NCBI GenBank assembly: GCA_001689405.1
Contig: LUJO01000020.1
Coordinates: 1 to 64,000 of the forward strand
DNA length: 64,000 nt
Direction: 5' to 3'
Origin: Candidatus Homeothermus arabinoxylanisolvens
Lineage (GTDB): Bacteria; Bacteroidota; Bacteroidia; Bacteroidales; Muribaculaceae
The position numbers and the translations under genes were made by a program. The notes below the pieces were generated by a model. That model ran no database searches. It was not told where the DNA came from and was given only the letters and a program-made list of their open reading frames with translations. Shown here piece by piece: positions 27,327 to 36,230 of the stretch (its first letter is position 1; each line of letters starts with the position of its first letter).

Positions 27327-28144
27327 TACAGACTGCCGTAAATGTTTCGATTGTGACTTATCGCACGGCTCCCGAAGAGCTGGAACGTTGTCTTTCGTGC
27401 CTTACATCCAAGTATATACGGTATGTCTATGTTATTGACAACGGACGTGATGATGCTATATCTGAAGTATGTGTACGTCACGGTTGTCGATATATACCGA
27501 ATGAAAATGTCGGTTATGGTGCCGCTCATAATATAGCGATGCGAAGGTCCATGGAAGGCGAGGCCGATTTTCATCTTGTACTTAATTCAGATGTGTACTT
27601 CGCATATTCGGCAATTGACAGTATCGTGGAGTACATGTCGGCGTATACCCGGGTAGGTATGGTACAACCCCGTATTTTATCACCCGACGGTACATTGCAA
27701 TACAGTGTGAGGCGTTTGCCCTCCCCGCAGGATCTTTTCTGCCGGCGTTTTTTACCGCATATGTTTTTCAGCCGACGCGATGACCGCTATCTCCTGAAGC
27801 ATCTGGATCATAATAAAGCTTTTAATGTGCCTTATCATCAGGGCAGTTTTATGATGATAAGCCGTAATGCTTTGTTGAAATCGGGACTTTTCGACGAGCG
27901 TTTTTTTATGTATCCCGAGGACATTGATTTAACCCGGAGGGTGCATCGCCACATGCTTACCATGTATTATCCCGAAGTCGAGGTCATACATTGCCATCGT
28001 GCGGAGTCTTACAGGAGTATGCGCATGACATGGATCCACATCGTGAATATGATAAAGTATTTCAACAAATGGGGCTGGTGGAATGATGAGGAACGCCGGC
28101 GTTTCAATGCTATGCTTGATATTGATAACTCGTTGATAAATTAA
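27323..28144 (+). CDS. Family 2 glycosyltransferase (rhamnosyltransferase-like)
   Basis: 273 residues; start ATG overlaps the preceding stop (ATGA), so the pair is translationally coupled. VSIVTYRTAPEELERCL, YVIDNGRDD, ENVGYGAAHN, the donor/metal site LVLNSDVYF, then GSFMMISRNALLKSGLFDERFFMYPEDIDL, which is the pattern of WbbL/rhamnosyl-type GT2 enzymes. It probably adds a sugar to a lipid-linked surface glycan. The sugar is not predictable. No other capsule genes are nearby, so this pair stands alone. Confidence 0.86.
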   Translation: MIQTAVNVSIVTYRTAPEELERCLSCLTSKYIRYVYVIDNGRDDAISEVCVRHGCRYIPNENVGYGAAHNIAMRRSMEGEADFHLVLNSDVYFAYSAIDSIVEYMSAYTRVGMVQPRILSPDGTLQYSVRRLPSPQDLFCRRFLPHMFFSRRDDRYLLKHLDHNKAFNVPYHQGSFMMISRNALLKSGLFDERFFMYPEDIDLTRRVHRHMLTMYYPEVEVIHCHRAESYRSMRMTWIHIVNMIKYFNKWGWWNDEERRRFNAMLDIDNSLIN

Positions 28145-28178
28145 TGTTGCATAGCGTGCATATGCCATAAAACAATAG

Positions 28179-28186
28179 TAATTTTG
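28179..28186 (+). promoter_or_regulatory. -7 box of mutL
   Basis: TAATTTTG, 26 bases before the mutL ATG. Confidence 0.5.
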
Positions 28187-28212
28187 CATAAAATACACAA
28201 CAGTAAACATAT

Positions 28213-30075
28213 ATGAGCGATGTCATAAAATTATTGCCGGATTCGGTAGCCAACCAGATTGCTGCCGGAGAGGTGATACAGCGTCCGGCCGCGGTGATAA
28301 AGGAATTGGTCGAAAATGCCGTGGATGCCGGAGCGTCGATAATCAAAATATATATAAAGGATGCCGGCCGCACATTGATTCAAGTGGTCGATAACGGTTG
28401 CGGCATGTCGCCTACCGATGCGCGTATGGCGTTTGAGCGGCATTCTACATCCAAGATAACGGAAGCCGCTGACCTTTTTGCCCTTCATACTATGGGCTTT
28501 CGCGGCGAGGCTTTGGCTTCGATATGTGCCGTGTCGAAGGTCGAGCTTCGTACTATGCGTAAAGACGATGCTATGGGTACATGCATAGTCATCGAGGGTT
28601 CAAAAGTATTGAGTCAGGAGCCGGACAGCTGTGTGCAGGGGTGTAATTTCATGGTCAAGAATCTGTTTTACAACGTACCGGCACGCCGCAGATTTCTGAA
28701 AAGCGACCAAGTGGAGATGAACCATATATTGCGCGAGTTTGAACGCATGGCTCTTGTGAATCCACACATAGAGTTTGAGCTGACCAACAACGGAACGATA
28801 TTGCATAAACTTCTCGGCAGTTCATTTAAGCAGCGCATAGTTGACTTGTTTGGCAAGGCTATGGACAGGCAGCTGGTGCCTGTCGAGACCGATACGTCGC
28901 TCGTAAGGATACAGGGATTTGTCAGCAGACCGGAGAATGCCCGTAAACGCGGCGCCTTGCAGTATCTTACTGTAAACGGTCGCAATATGCGTCATCCTTA
29001 TTTCCATAAGGCTGTGCTTCATTGTTATGAGCAGCTTATACCTGCTGACGAACAGCCGAGCTATTTCCTTAACTTTACAGTCGACCCCGAGTCGATAGAT
29101 GTAAATATACATCCTACTAAAAATGAGATAAAGTTTGAGGACGAGCAGCCTATATGGAAAATCCTCGTGGCTGCCATAAAGGAGGGGCTTAGCAAGTTCA
29201 ATGTCATGCCCTCCATCGAGTTTGATATGGAGAATGCTCCCGACATACCGGCTTTCAATCCTGACGCACATGCATCACACGGCCTTGATCTTGACACATC
29301 CTACAATCCGTTTGACACTGCTTCATCGCGTCGGAAAGAGTCGCCCTCTTCCCGGTCGGTAAATACCGATTGGGAAAAACTGTATGAAGACTTTGCCAGA
29401 AACCGTGACGAGTCCTATGCCGGAATAAGCGAGAGCGCCATTGACGCATTTCCGACGGAGGAATTGCCTGAAGATATGCCGGAACCTGATTTCTCGGGCG
29501 ATTTTGACAATTCATTGCCGGGAAGCATGCAGCTTAAAGGCCGTTATATCCTTGCCCCGTCAAAAAACGGGCTTATGGTCGTGGACCAGCATCGTGCTCA
29601 TGTAAGAATACTTTATGACCGGTATCTTGATCTCGCCCGTCTTGACGCCATAGCCACTCAGCGTATCATATTTCCCGAGGTTGTGGAGCTGTCGCCTTCG
29701 CAGAGCTCGGTTATGGAGAGTATTTCCGATGAACTCGCATCTCTCGGCTTTGATGTGGCCTTCCTCGGAGGCACGAGCTGGTCTGTCAACGGATTGCCGT
29801 CGGTCCTTGACAGCGTGAATCCCCATGAGCTGTTGTTGTCAATGGTCGATTGTGTTACCGAGACCGGTGAAGAGCTTGGCGAGAGTCTGCGCAACCGCAT
29901 TGCGCTGTCAATGGCCCGTGCAGCGGCCATAAAGCCCGGAGCTCCTCTTACCGATGCCGAGATGGAGCATCTGCTTAGCGACCTGTTCAAGTTGTCTACG
30001 CCGGGGTATACTCCTGACGGCAAGACGGTGATGAGTGTAATAGCGTTTGACGACATAGTACGTCTATTTGCATAG
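28213..30075 (+). CDS. mutL: DNA mismatch repair protein MutL, endonuclease motifs degenerate
   Basis: 620 residues. GHKL ATPase: ENAVDAGA (34-41), DNGCGM (60-65), GFRGEAL (95-101), followed by the S5-like domain (NGRNMRHPYF) and NIHPTKNEIKF. After a linker (350-435) the C-terminal dimer domain begins. The metal-binding motif of endonuclease MutL, DQHA-x2-E-x4-E, reads DQHRAHVRILYD (458-469), and the other site expected near the end (CPHGRP type) reads YTPDGKT with no Cys or His. So the protein keeps the ATPase but probably does not nick DNA. Confidence 0.93.
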   Translation: MSDVIKLLPDSVANQIAAGEVIQRPAAVIKELVENAVDAGASIIKIYIKDAGRTLIQVVDNGCGMSPTDARMAFERHSTSKITEAADLFALHTMGFRGEALASICAVSKVELRTMRKDDAMGTCIVIEGSKVLSQEPDSCVQGCNFMVKNLFYNVPARRRFLKSDQVEMNHILREFERMALVNPHIEFELTNNGTILHKLLGSSFKQRIVDLFGKAMDRQLVPVETDTSLVRIQGFVSRPENARKRGALQYLTVNGRNMRHPYFHKAVLHCYEQLIPADEQPSYFLNFTVDPESIDVNIHPTKNEIKFEDEQPIWKILVAAIKEGLSKFNVMPSIEFDMENAPDIPAFNPDAHASHGLDLDTSYNPFDTASSRRKESPSSRSVNTDWEKLYEDFARNRDESYAGISESAIDAFPTEELPEDMPEPDFSGDFDNSLPGSMQLKGRYILAPSKNGLMVVDQHRAHVRILYDRYLDLARLDAIATQRIIFPEVVELSPSQSSVMESISDELASLGFDVAFLGGTSWSVNGLPSVLDSVNPHELLLSMVDCVTETGEELGESLRNRIALSMARAAAIKPGAPLTDAEMEHLLSDLFKLSTPGYTPDGKTVMSVIAFDDIVRLFA

Positions 30076-30098
30076 CTTCTTGACATTTATTACCTTTG
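30067..30098 (+). promoter_or_regulatory. Promoter of the OMP gene at 30120
   Basis: TTTG (30067-30070), 20 bases, TACCTTTG (30091-30098): a full consensus match that overlaps the last codons of mutL. Confidence 0.65.
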
Positions 30099-30119
30099 TA
30101 GGAAAATAATATAAAGACA

Positions 30120-30746
30120 ATGAGAAAGTATATCCTCAGCCTCGCTGTTGTGGCAGCCATTATAAGTGCGGTAAGCGCTTCGGCGCAGTTTCGTTACGGA
30201 CCCATGCTGGGTCTGGACATAACGACCATGAAGTTCAATCAGAAACTCTTCACGGTAGACAACAGTGTTGGTTTTTCGGCCGGTATTGCTACCGAACTTA
30301 TGTTTCCCGGTATCGGGTTCGGCGTTGACGCAGGCTTATTTTACCAGCAGCGCGGTGCCACTCTCCATCTTGGCGAGCGTGAGATATGGGCTTCGCAGGG
30401 CTACGGTAAGGAACGTTGCTATCTGCACTATATAGAGGTGCCTGTTAACTTGCGGTTTAAGTGGACACGCATGAACGGGCTGGAAGATTATGTGGCTCCC
30501 TTTGTGTTCGGCGGACCTACATTCTCGATATTGGCGGCACGCAGCGATATAAAGGCTTTGAAATATCCTTTCGGTGACGTTGGTCTTACCGCCGGCTTCG
30601 GTCTTGAGATATGCCGCGACTGGCAGGTATCGGGCAGTTATACATGGGGCCTTATGACTGCTGCAAGTACAAGGCTACTCGATGATTTCGACGCTAAAAA
30701 CCGCACATGGAACGTGCGCGTGGTCTACTTCTTTAAATCCCGGTAA
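30120..30746 (+). CDS. Outer-membrane beta-barrel protein (PorT-like)
   Basis: 208 residues with a signal peptide (1-22, SASAQ). The mature part starts FRYGPMLGLDITTMKF and ends WNVRVVYFFKSR, alternating hydrophobic strands with a penultimate aromatic, as in the eight-stranded barrels called porin-family or PorT in Bacteroidota. It is presumably in the outer membrane; no substrate is predictable. Its 3' end overlaps the convergent HsdR-N-like gene by 22 bases. Confidence 0.8.
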   Translation: MRKYILSLAVVAAIISAVSASAQFRYGPMLGLDITTMKFNQKLFTVDNSVGFSAGIATELMFPGIGFGVDAGLFYQQRGATLHLGEREIWASQGYGKERCYLHYIEVPVNLRFKWTRMNGLEDYVAPFVFGGPTFSILAARSDIKALKYPFGDVGLTAGFGLEICRDWQVSGSYTWGLMTAASTRLLDDFDAKNRTWNVRVVYFFKSR

Positions 30747-31177
30747 AAGGGTATCTCCTTAAGAAAGCGGTATGAGTGATTGCTGTAGTCTATTTCACAG
30801 CAATAATGGGTCATGCCGTTTGACACGATAAGGTAGGGCGCGTTAAGCACCATGCTGTAACGTACTATCTGGTCAAATGTCTTTTGACTTAAAGATACCG
30901 TAGGCGCTTTGTATTCCATTATGGCTACCGCTTCGCCTCTTGTATTGAACAGCACACTGTCGCATCGGCGTTGAGTGCCGTTTAATGTAAGTCCCACTTC
31001 ATTGCCCATAAGCGATGGCGGGAACCCCCGGTCGTTTATCAGAAATTCTATAAAATGTTGTCTTACCCATTCTTCGGGAGTAAGGGCGACGTATTTGTTG
31101 CGCAGACGGTCAAATATCTTGATTCCGGAGGCCTCACGTTTCAGGGCCACTTCATAGTGCGGTAGGTTCAATTGCAT
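30725..31177 (-). CDS. Lone HsdR N-terminal-like (PD-(D/E)xK) protein
   Basis: 150 residues. The core TQRRCDSVLFNTRGEAVAIMEYKAP carries Asp and Glu-x-Lys of the PD-(D/E)xK nuclease fold, preceded by EEWVRQHFIEFLINDRGFP, which is the pattern of the type I restriction enzyme HsdR N-terminal domain (HSDR_N_2). No helicase, HsdM or HsdS is in the window, so this is a free-standing form, common in Bacteroidota and of unknown role. It is divergent from holA. Confidence 0.8.
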   Translation of the reverse strand: MQLNLPHYEVALKREASGIKIFDRLRNKYVALTPEEWVRQHFIEFLINDRGFPPSLMGNEVGLTLNGTQRRCDSVLFNTRGEAVAIMEYKAPTVSLSQKTFDQIVRYSMVLNAPYLIVSNGMTHYCCEIDYSNHSYRFLKEIPFYRDLKK

Positions 31178-31182
31178 GTATC

Positions 31183-31190
31183 TATATTTG
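31183..31190 (+). promoter_or_regulatory. -7 box of holA
   Basis: TATATTTG, 56 bases before the holA ATG; no convincing -33. Confidence 0.4.
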
Positions 31191-31246
31191 CGTTGCGTTG
31201 AAAATTTCCGTAAATTTACGAAAAATCTCTATAACATTAATGTGTC

Positions 31247-32284
31247 ATGGCACAATCGGCAACGACTTCCGACTTTGATTCAATTGTATTGCAAATTAAT
31301 TCGCGCAATACCGCTCCGGTGTATCTGCTGCACGGTGAGGAAGGGTATTATATAGATGAGTTGCTGAAGCGTTTTGAGGCCATGGTGCCGGAGGCCGACA
31401 GGGACTTCAATCTATATACATTCTATGCGCCCGAAACGACTCCCGATACTATTATGGACGCATGCCGCCGATATCCGATGATGTCTGACCGGCAGGTCGT
31501 TCTTGTTAAGGAGGCACAGGCTGTGCCAGCGGCGCAGCTTAATCGTCTGCATCTGTATGTGTCGTCGAGTACATCATCGACAGTTCTTGTCATCGCATGT
31601 CGCGGAGAAAAATGCAAAGCCAAAGACCTGCTTAAACAGATTGCGGCCAACAAAGGAGTCGTGTTTGACTCCGTACCGCTGAAAGAATCGGCTGTAGCCC
31701 CTACAATAAGCAAGTATATAAAATCCAAGGGCCTTAATATAGAGCAAAAAGGGCTTGCCATGCTTCGCGATTACGTCGGTACCGATTTGTCAAGGATATA
31801 TAATGAGGTCGACAAACTTGCTGTAGCGCTTTCGGCAGGGGCTACGATAACTCCCGAGGTGATTGAAAAACATATAGGCGTCAGCAAAGATTACAATAAC
31901 TTTGAGCTGGTCAATGCATTGGCTGTAAAAGATGCCAAACGCGCGTTCACAATCGTGAATCATTTTCGCCGCGACCCCAAGAAAAATCCTGTAATGGTGA
32001 CTATTCCAACGATATGGAATTTTTTTTCCAATCTTCTCGTCATGCTTTACAGCGCCGACAAGAGCGATGCCGGACTGTGTGCGGCCATAGGGCGCAAAGG
32101 ATCGTGGCTCCCCTCGGACTATAAGGAGGGACTGCGTAATTACAATGCATGGAAGCTCATAGAAATCATACATGCCATACGTGAGGCCGATTGCCGCAGC
32201 AAAGGAGTGAAGTCGCGCATGGATCCGTATGACATACTCCACGACCTTATATTCCGCATACTCACGGCGCAAGGACGTCTGTAA
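31247..32284 (+). CDS. holA: DNA polymerase III subunit delta
   Basis: 345 residues with the delta layout: an AAA+-like N domain (PVYLLHGEEGYYIDELLKRFE, PMMSDRQVVLVKEA), a lid (about 145-215, AMLRDYVGTDLSRIYNEVDKLAVAL) and the helical C domain (AHL-type WKLIEIIHAIREADCRSKGVKS). Delta opens the sliding clamp in the clamp loader. It converges on the large OMP gene. Confidence 0.93.
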   Translation: MAQSATTSDFDSIVLQINSRNTAPVYLLHGEEGYYIDELLKRFEAMVPEADRDFNLYTFYAPETTPDTIMDACRRYPMMSDRQVVLVKEAQAVPAAQLNRLHLYVSSSTSSTVLVIACRGEKCKAKDLLKQIAANKGVVFDSVPLKESAVAPTISKYIKSKGLNIEQKGLAMLRDYVGTDLSRIYNEVDKLAVALSAGATITPEVIEKHIGVSKDYNNFELVNALAVKDAKRAFTIVNHFRRDPKKNPVMVTIPTIWNFFSNLLVMLYSADKSDAGLCAAIGRKGSWLPSDYKEGLRNYNAWKLIEIIHAIREADCRSKGVKSRMDPYDILHDLIFRILTAQGRL

Positions 32285-32308
32285 GTGAAAGTTTGTGCAG
32301 GTCGCATT

Positions 32309-34390
32309 TTATAACCGTTTTAGCTCTGCTTCCGAGGCCGAGGAGCCTTTGTATTTGCTTTTGTGCGGCCGGAAGTTATAAATTATATTGAGTGAGATGC
32401 CTCGGTTATCGTAGTTTTGTCGCTTGTTGACCGATACTCCATATGTATTCATAGTCCAGTCATTGTTGGCTGTATTGAATATGTCGGTAGCTGAAAGTTT
32501 GACAATCAAAGACTTGTCCAGAAGTGTCTTACCCACCGACATATCCATTGTGAACCATGTTGTGGCGAAACGGTTGGTGTGCATATCACCTTTTGTCCGG
32601 CCGTTCATGTTGGCTGTTATAAGCCATCCTTTGGGTAATGAGAATGTATTGTCGAAATAGTAGGAGAACATAGGCTTGTTGTAGCGGTTGTGGTCGAGCG
32701 TGAGCCATTGGCGATATATGCCGGCCGTGATATTGGGTGTCCACCTGTCCACAGGTCTGCTCCATACAAGGTAGATATTCAATGCTGTCACATCAATATT
32801 TACAGGATGCATAAGCAGTTGCAGGCTCTCAGCCTGATATAGTTCCTTGACGTAGGCATATGTGTCAAGACTGCGGGTGAGGTCGGCCTGAAGCATAAAG
32901 CCGTTCCACATTCCGAATAATTGCAGGTCGTGCATCTTTTCGTCACGCAGAGCGGGATTGCCTCCCTCGATTTCATGTCGGCCTACATAACTCAGCGAAC
33001 CGGTCAACCGGGAATACGGAGGTTTTATGGTTGCCATTTTATAACTGAGGCTGATCAGAGCGTCTTCATTGAAGGTATAGCCAAGTGATATGTCAGGTGT
33101 AAGCATATGGTCGCGACGGCTTATCTCCTTATCTCGCTTGCCGTCGAGCTTGAAGTCATAGTCGACATACTCATATCTTGCCCCTGCGGAAATGCTGAAT
33201 TTGCCCGACATACGCGACCATGATGCGAACAGTGCGGCAGATGTCTGTCTGGCATCGGTCAGGGAGGAGGGTATGTATTCGCCGACTTGGGCGTTCAGCA
33301 TCCGGTAGTCAAGTGATGTGCGTGTATGACTGTTTTGTGTTCCGAAGGTGAACTCCCCGTTCCATAGCGGAAAGTTCATGTATAATTTACCTGCCCATAA
33401 TGTCGATTTGCTTTCATCGTTTGAGCTGATATCATAATTATCTGATTGCGGATATGAAGTGATTACGCTGTTATTGTTTTTTGACTGCCGGTAGTCGCCG
33501 TCGAAATGAAGCAGGTATTTGTCAGCGAAAATATTTTCGTAATAGACTGATGCCAGATGGCTGTACGCGTGCATGCCTTTGTCAATAAGGCGGTTTATGG
33601 AGGGGCTGTTGTCAAGCCATTCCGAGCCGTTATTGGCGAAATCGCCTTTTTCGGGGTTAAAGCGATAATACGCACCAATCGACTGCGCTCCTTTTGAATA
33701 ATTGAAGCCGCACTTGACTATGCCTGCTGTAGTGTGATAGGTATTGTGCTGGGTGCTGCCCACAATCGTCTCTTTGCCGTCATATACAAGCGTGTTTGTG
33801 GTGGACCCTTTGATAAGAGAGTTATTATGATTGATAGTGCCGTTGATGAAGAGTTCCCAGTTGCTGCTTCTGTAGCTCACTCCGAGATCATCCGTCAACG
33901 ACAGTCGGCGGCGTTGTTGTAGCGTAAAACGGTCGGTAAGCGACAGCCCTTGCACGAAATTACGTTTAGTGGTGATTTTCAGTACGGCTTCGGTTGTGCT
34001 TTTATAGCTTGCACCCGGAGCCATAAGCAGTTCGACTTTCTTTAGATTTGATGAAAGAATCTGTTGTAATTCCCGCTCATCGCGCATAGGGCGCCCGTCG
34101 ATATATATTTCGACATCGTTTTTGCCAATTACGTTTACAGAGTTGTCCTGTACCTTTATCATGGGCAATTGCGCCAGAACATCGAGCGCACTGCCGAGCC
34201 CGGCAAGATTTGTGCCCGGAATTGTTGATACGAGTGTGGAGCCGACGACTCTGGTGGCCGGTTGCTTTGCCGTTATCACTACCTCCTGCAATTCGCGTGT
34301 CAGGCTGTCTGATACTTCATAATTCCGTGCATTACCCGATATGACGGAAATAAGTCCGATTACGATTGTGAAAATTACTTTTGTCCTCAT
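32309..34390 (-). CDS. Large outer-membrane beta-barrel protein (TonB-receptor-like plug and barrel)
   Basis: 693 residues from ATG 34390 (34396 also possible). After a signal peptide a short plug-like domain (TRELQEVVITAKQPATR, VLAQLPMIKVQDNSVNVIGKNDVEIYIDG, VELLMAPGASYKST; about 30-130) precedes a barrel of the OMP_b-brl_3 type to the C terminus. The usual carboxypeptidase-like N domain and a clear TonB box are not seen. It may move a ligand across the outer membrane or be a receptor for the membrane regulator encoded just upstream. Promoter at 34408-34440. Confidence 0.8.
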   Translation of the reverse strand: MRTKVIFTIVIGLISVISGNARNYEVSDSLTRELQEVVITAKQPATRVVGSTLVSTIPGTNLAGLGSALDVLAQLPMIKVQDNSVNVIGKNDVEIYIDGRPMRDERELQQILSSNLKKVELLMAPGASYKSTTEAVLKITTKRNFVQGLSLTDRFTLQQRRRLSLTDDLGVSYRSSNWELFINGTINHNNSLIKGSTTNTLVYDGKETIVGSTQHNTYHTTAGIVKCGFNYSKGAQSIGAYYRFNPEKGDFANNGSEWLDNSPSINRLIDKGMHAYSHLASVYYENIFADKYLLHFDGDYRQSKNNNSVITSYPQSDNYDISSNDESKSTLWAGKLYMNFPLWNGEFTFGTQNSHTRTSLDYRMLNAQVGEYIPSSLTDARQTSAALFASWSRMSGKFSISAGARYEYVDYDFKLDGKRDKEISRRDHMLTPDISLGYTFNEDALISLSYKMATIKPPYSRLTGSLSYVGRHEIEGGNPALRDEKMHDLQLFGMWNGFMLQADLTRSLDTYAYVKELYQAESLQLLMHPVNIDVTALNIYLVWSRPVDRWTPNITAGIYRQWLTLDHNRYNKPMFSYYFDNTFSLPKGWLITANMNGRTKGDMHTNRFATTWFTMDMSVGKTLLDKSLIVKLSATDIFNTANNDWTMNTYGVSVNKRQNYDNRGISLNIIYNFRPHKSKYKGSSASEAELKRL

Positions 34391-34407
34391 TGTCATTCTG
34401 TTTGAGG

Positions 34408-34440
34408 CAAAGTTACTCACATATAAGGTGCCATGCCAAA
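34408..34440 (-). promoter_or_regulatory. Promoter of the large OMP gene
   Basis: Minus strand TTTG (34440-34437), 21 bases, TAACTTTG (34415-34408), 18 bases before the ATG at 34390. Confidence 0.6.
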
Positions 34441-34531
34441 ATTATAATCTGACATGTGCGGCTGTATTCCGCTGGTTTGCAGCGGTATACGCCGCTCGAT
34501 TTATGAAAAGTCTGACCTGATGAAGTTGGTG

Positions 34532-35518
34532 CTAGAAAATGGACAGGATTTCAGGTATTGATGGCTCGACACGCTCTTTCATACGGGCTTTGAGACGTGA
34601 TTTACGTTTATATACCACATCGACTGACTCGCATAAAAGCAGACTTATGGTGCGTGTTGACAAACCGCTGAACAGATATACCAGAAGATGATAATCATCA
34701 GGCTTGATATCGGGATACTCTTTTTTCACTCTTATAAGTATGTCATTGCGGCAGGTGTTTACGGCTTGTTCCATTTCCGGAAATGAGTCGTTGCGTACAG
34801 ACTCTATCTCACTTTTGACTTTATCGGCTATTGCCTTGCGCTCGGTCTTCGTACCTTGTGACTCATAGTAAGTCTGACATAGAGAGTCGATGAGCGCGAA
34901 GCGGTTTTCGAGCAGGCCGTTAAGTTTAGCCTGCAGACGGTTGACATCATCATGTCCGGCATCTATCTGGCTTTTCAGTAATGACGCTTCTGCCATCAGT
35001 GCATCATTTTTGACTGACTGCAACTTTATCTTCTGCCGCATCCATAGTATAACGACAGCGGCGATGAGCAATATGGCTGCGGATATTAAGGCCCACTGCT
35101 CACGTCTGATCCGCTCCTTATATAACATAAATTCTTTCTCCTTCTGGAGATACAAGGCTGTCGCAAGGGAGTCCGTGTTCCCCGAAGTTTTAATAAGCGC
35201 TTTCAGTCGCGACGCTTTTTGGAACTCGTCACGAAGATTGTGGTTGCCGTAATAGTCTACGGCTATATTGACAATAGTATCGGACGGCGCGGAAAGTCGG
35301 TTGGCTACCATAGCCTCGCTGTACAGTAATGACCAGCGGGCCATCAATGCGGAGTCACGAAAATCCGATACATCCAGTCCGTTAAGTTTGGATAACGCAG
35401 TTCCGGGGTCGGTACCCATAAGCCGTTGGGCTTCGTCGAGCGTTCTTGAATAATCGTTTCCCGAATAACAGCATCCGGTGATAATAAGTGACACTATGAC
35501 ATACAGTAGCCCGCGCAT
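34532..35518 (-). CDS. Membrane-anchored lipoprotein regulator (TPR/coiled-coil/HTH-like C-terminus)
   Basis: 328 residues. Lipoprotein signal with lipobox ITGC (Cys16), a short periplasmic helical region, one membrane helix (about 139-162, WALISAAILLIAAVVILWM), a coiled coil (about 165-220) and a cytoplasmic C-terminal domain YPDIKPDDYHLLVYLFSGLSTRTISLLL then VVYKRKSRLKARMKER, which looks like a LuxR/sigma-like helix-turn-helix. The same C-terminal domain ends the broken gene at 6181-7942. Such proteins are membrane-spanning one-component regulators in Bacteroidota. The gene lies between two OMP genes on one strand, which are candidate targets. Confidence 0.75.
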   Translation of the reverse strand: MRGLLYVIVSLIITGCCYSGNDYSRTLDEAQRLMGTDPGTALSKLNGLDVSDFRDSALMARWSLLYSEAMVANRLSAPSDTIVNIAVDYYGNHNLRDEFQKASRLKALIKTSGNTDSLATALYLQKEKEFMLYKERIRREQWALISAAILLIAAVVILWMRQKIKLQSVKNDALMAEASLLKSQIDAGHDDVNRLQAKLNGLLENRFALIDSLCQTYYESQGTKTERKAIADKVKSEIESVRNDSFPEMEQAVNTCRNDILIRVKKEYPDIKPDDYHLLVYLFSGLSTRTISLLLCESVDVVYKRKSRLKARMKERVEPSIPEILSIF

Positions 35519-35546
35519 TGTTGTACTTTGTGTTGCGTTATGCGGC

Positions 35547-36230
35547 TTATTTCAGTCGGTATGAGTAACCTAAAGTGACCATAATAGACATTCCGCGCGA
35601 TGCGGAGAATGTATCGCGGCGGTCGTCGGGAAATATGTTGCCTATGCCGAAATAGTAGCGTGCCTCAAGATTGATCAGGTGACGGCGTTTCAGCGCCAGC
35701 TCGATGCCTGCGCCGCCCGATATGCCGTAATCAAATTTATTGGTAGGCTCCATTGTCAGCTGATCGGTCATGCGGTTGTCAGGAAAGTCGGGCAGAGCGC
35801 CTATGTTGTTGACGTCAAAATTGGCGGAGTAACTTGTGCCCACAAGAAACCCGACTTCCGGGCCGAGATTTATAAAGCCTTTGACTTTCTTATTGCCGAA
35901 AAATATGGTGGTAAGTAGCGGTATCTGTATATAGTTGAGTTTGCGCTCGAAAGAGTAGGGAGCTTCCTCAAAATCCTCTTTCCATCCACGCTGCTCGAAG
36001 TTGACCTCGGCGATAAGGCCGAATATTTTTTCCTCCCAGTATTTGAATGTTATACCGGCGGTCTCTCCCATTACAAACGACTGCTTCACGCTTGGAGTAA
36101 ACGACATCTGCGACAAGGTAATACCGGCCTTTCCTCCAATCGTTATTTTAGATGAGTAGTGGGCTTGTGCTCCGGCACCGATGATGCCGAGTAGCATGAC
36201 AATTATTGTAACGGTAAATATGCGTTTCAT
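35547..36230 (-). CDS. Outer-membrane beta-barrel protein (PorT family)
   Basis: 227 residues with signal peptide (1-21, GAGAQA). Barrel pattern KITIGGKAGITLSQMSF at the start, EVNFEQRGW, and a C terminus LGYSYRLK. Its ATG overlaps the stop of the LysM gene by 4 bases and its stop precedes the regulator gene by 28 bases, so the three form an operon. Role unknown; a small porin or structural OMP. Confidence 0.8.
   Translation of the reverse strand: MKRIFTVTIIVMLLGIIGAGAQAHYSSKITIGGKAGITLSQMSFTPSVKQSFVMGETAGITFKYWEEKIFGLIAEVNFEQRGWKEDFEEAPYSFERKLNYIQIPLLTTIFFGNKKVKGFINLGPEVGFLVGTSYSANFDVNNIGALPDFPDNRMTDQLTMEPTNKFDYGISGGAGIELALKRRHLINLEARYYFGIGNIFPDDRRDTFSASRGMSIMVTLGYSYRLK

Noticed and set aside
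26334..28144. Capsule or O-antigen locus
   Set aside because: Only two glycosyltransferases, with no flippase, polymerase or nucleotide-sugar genes around.
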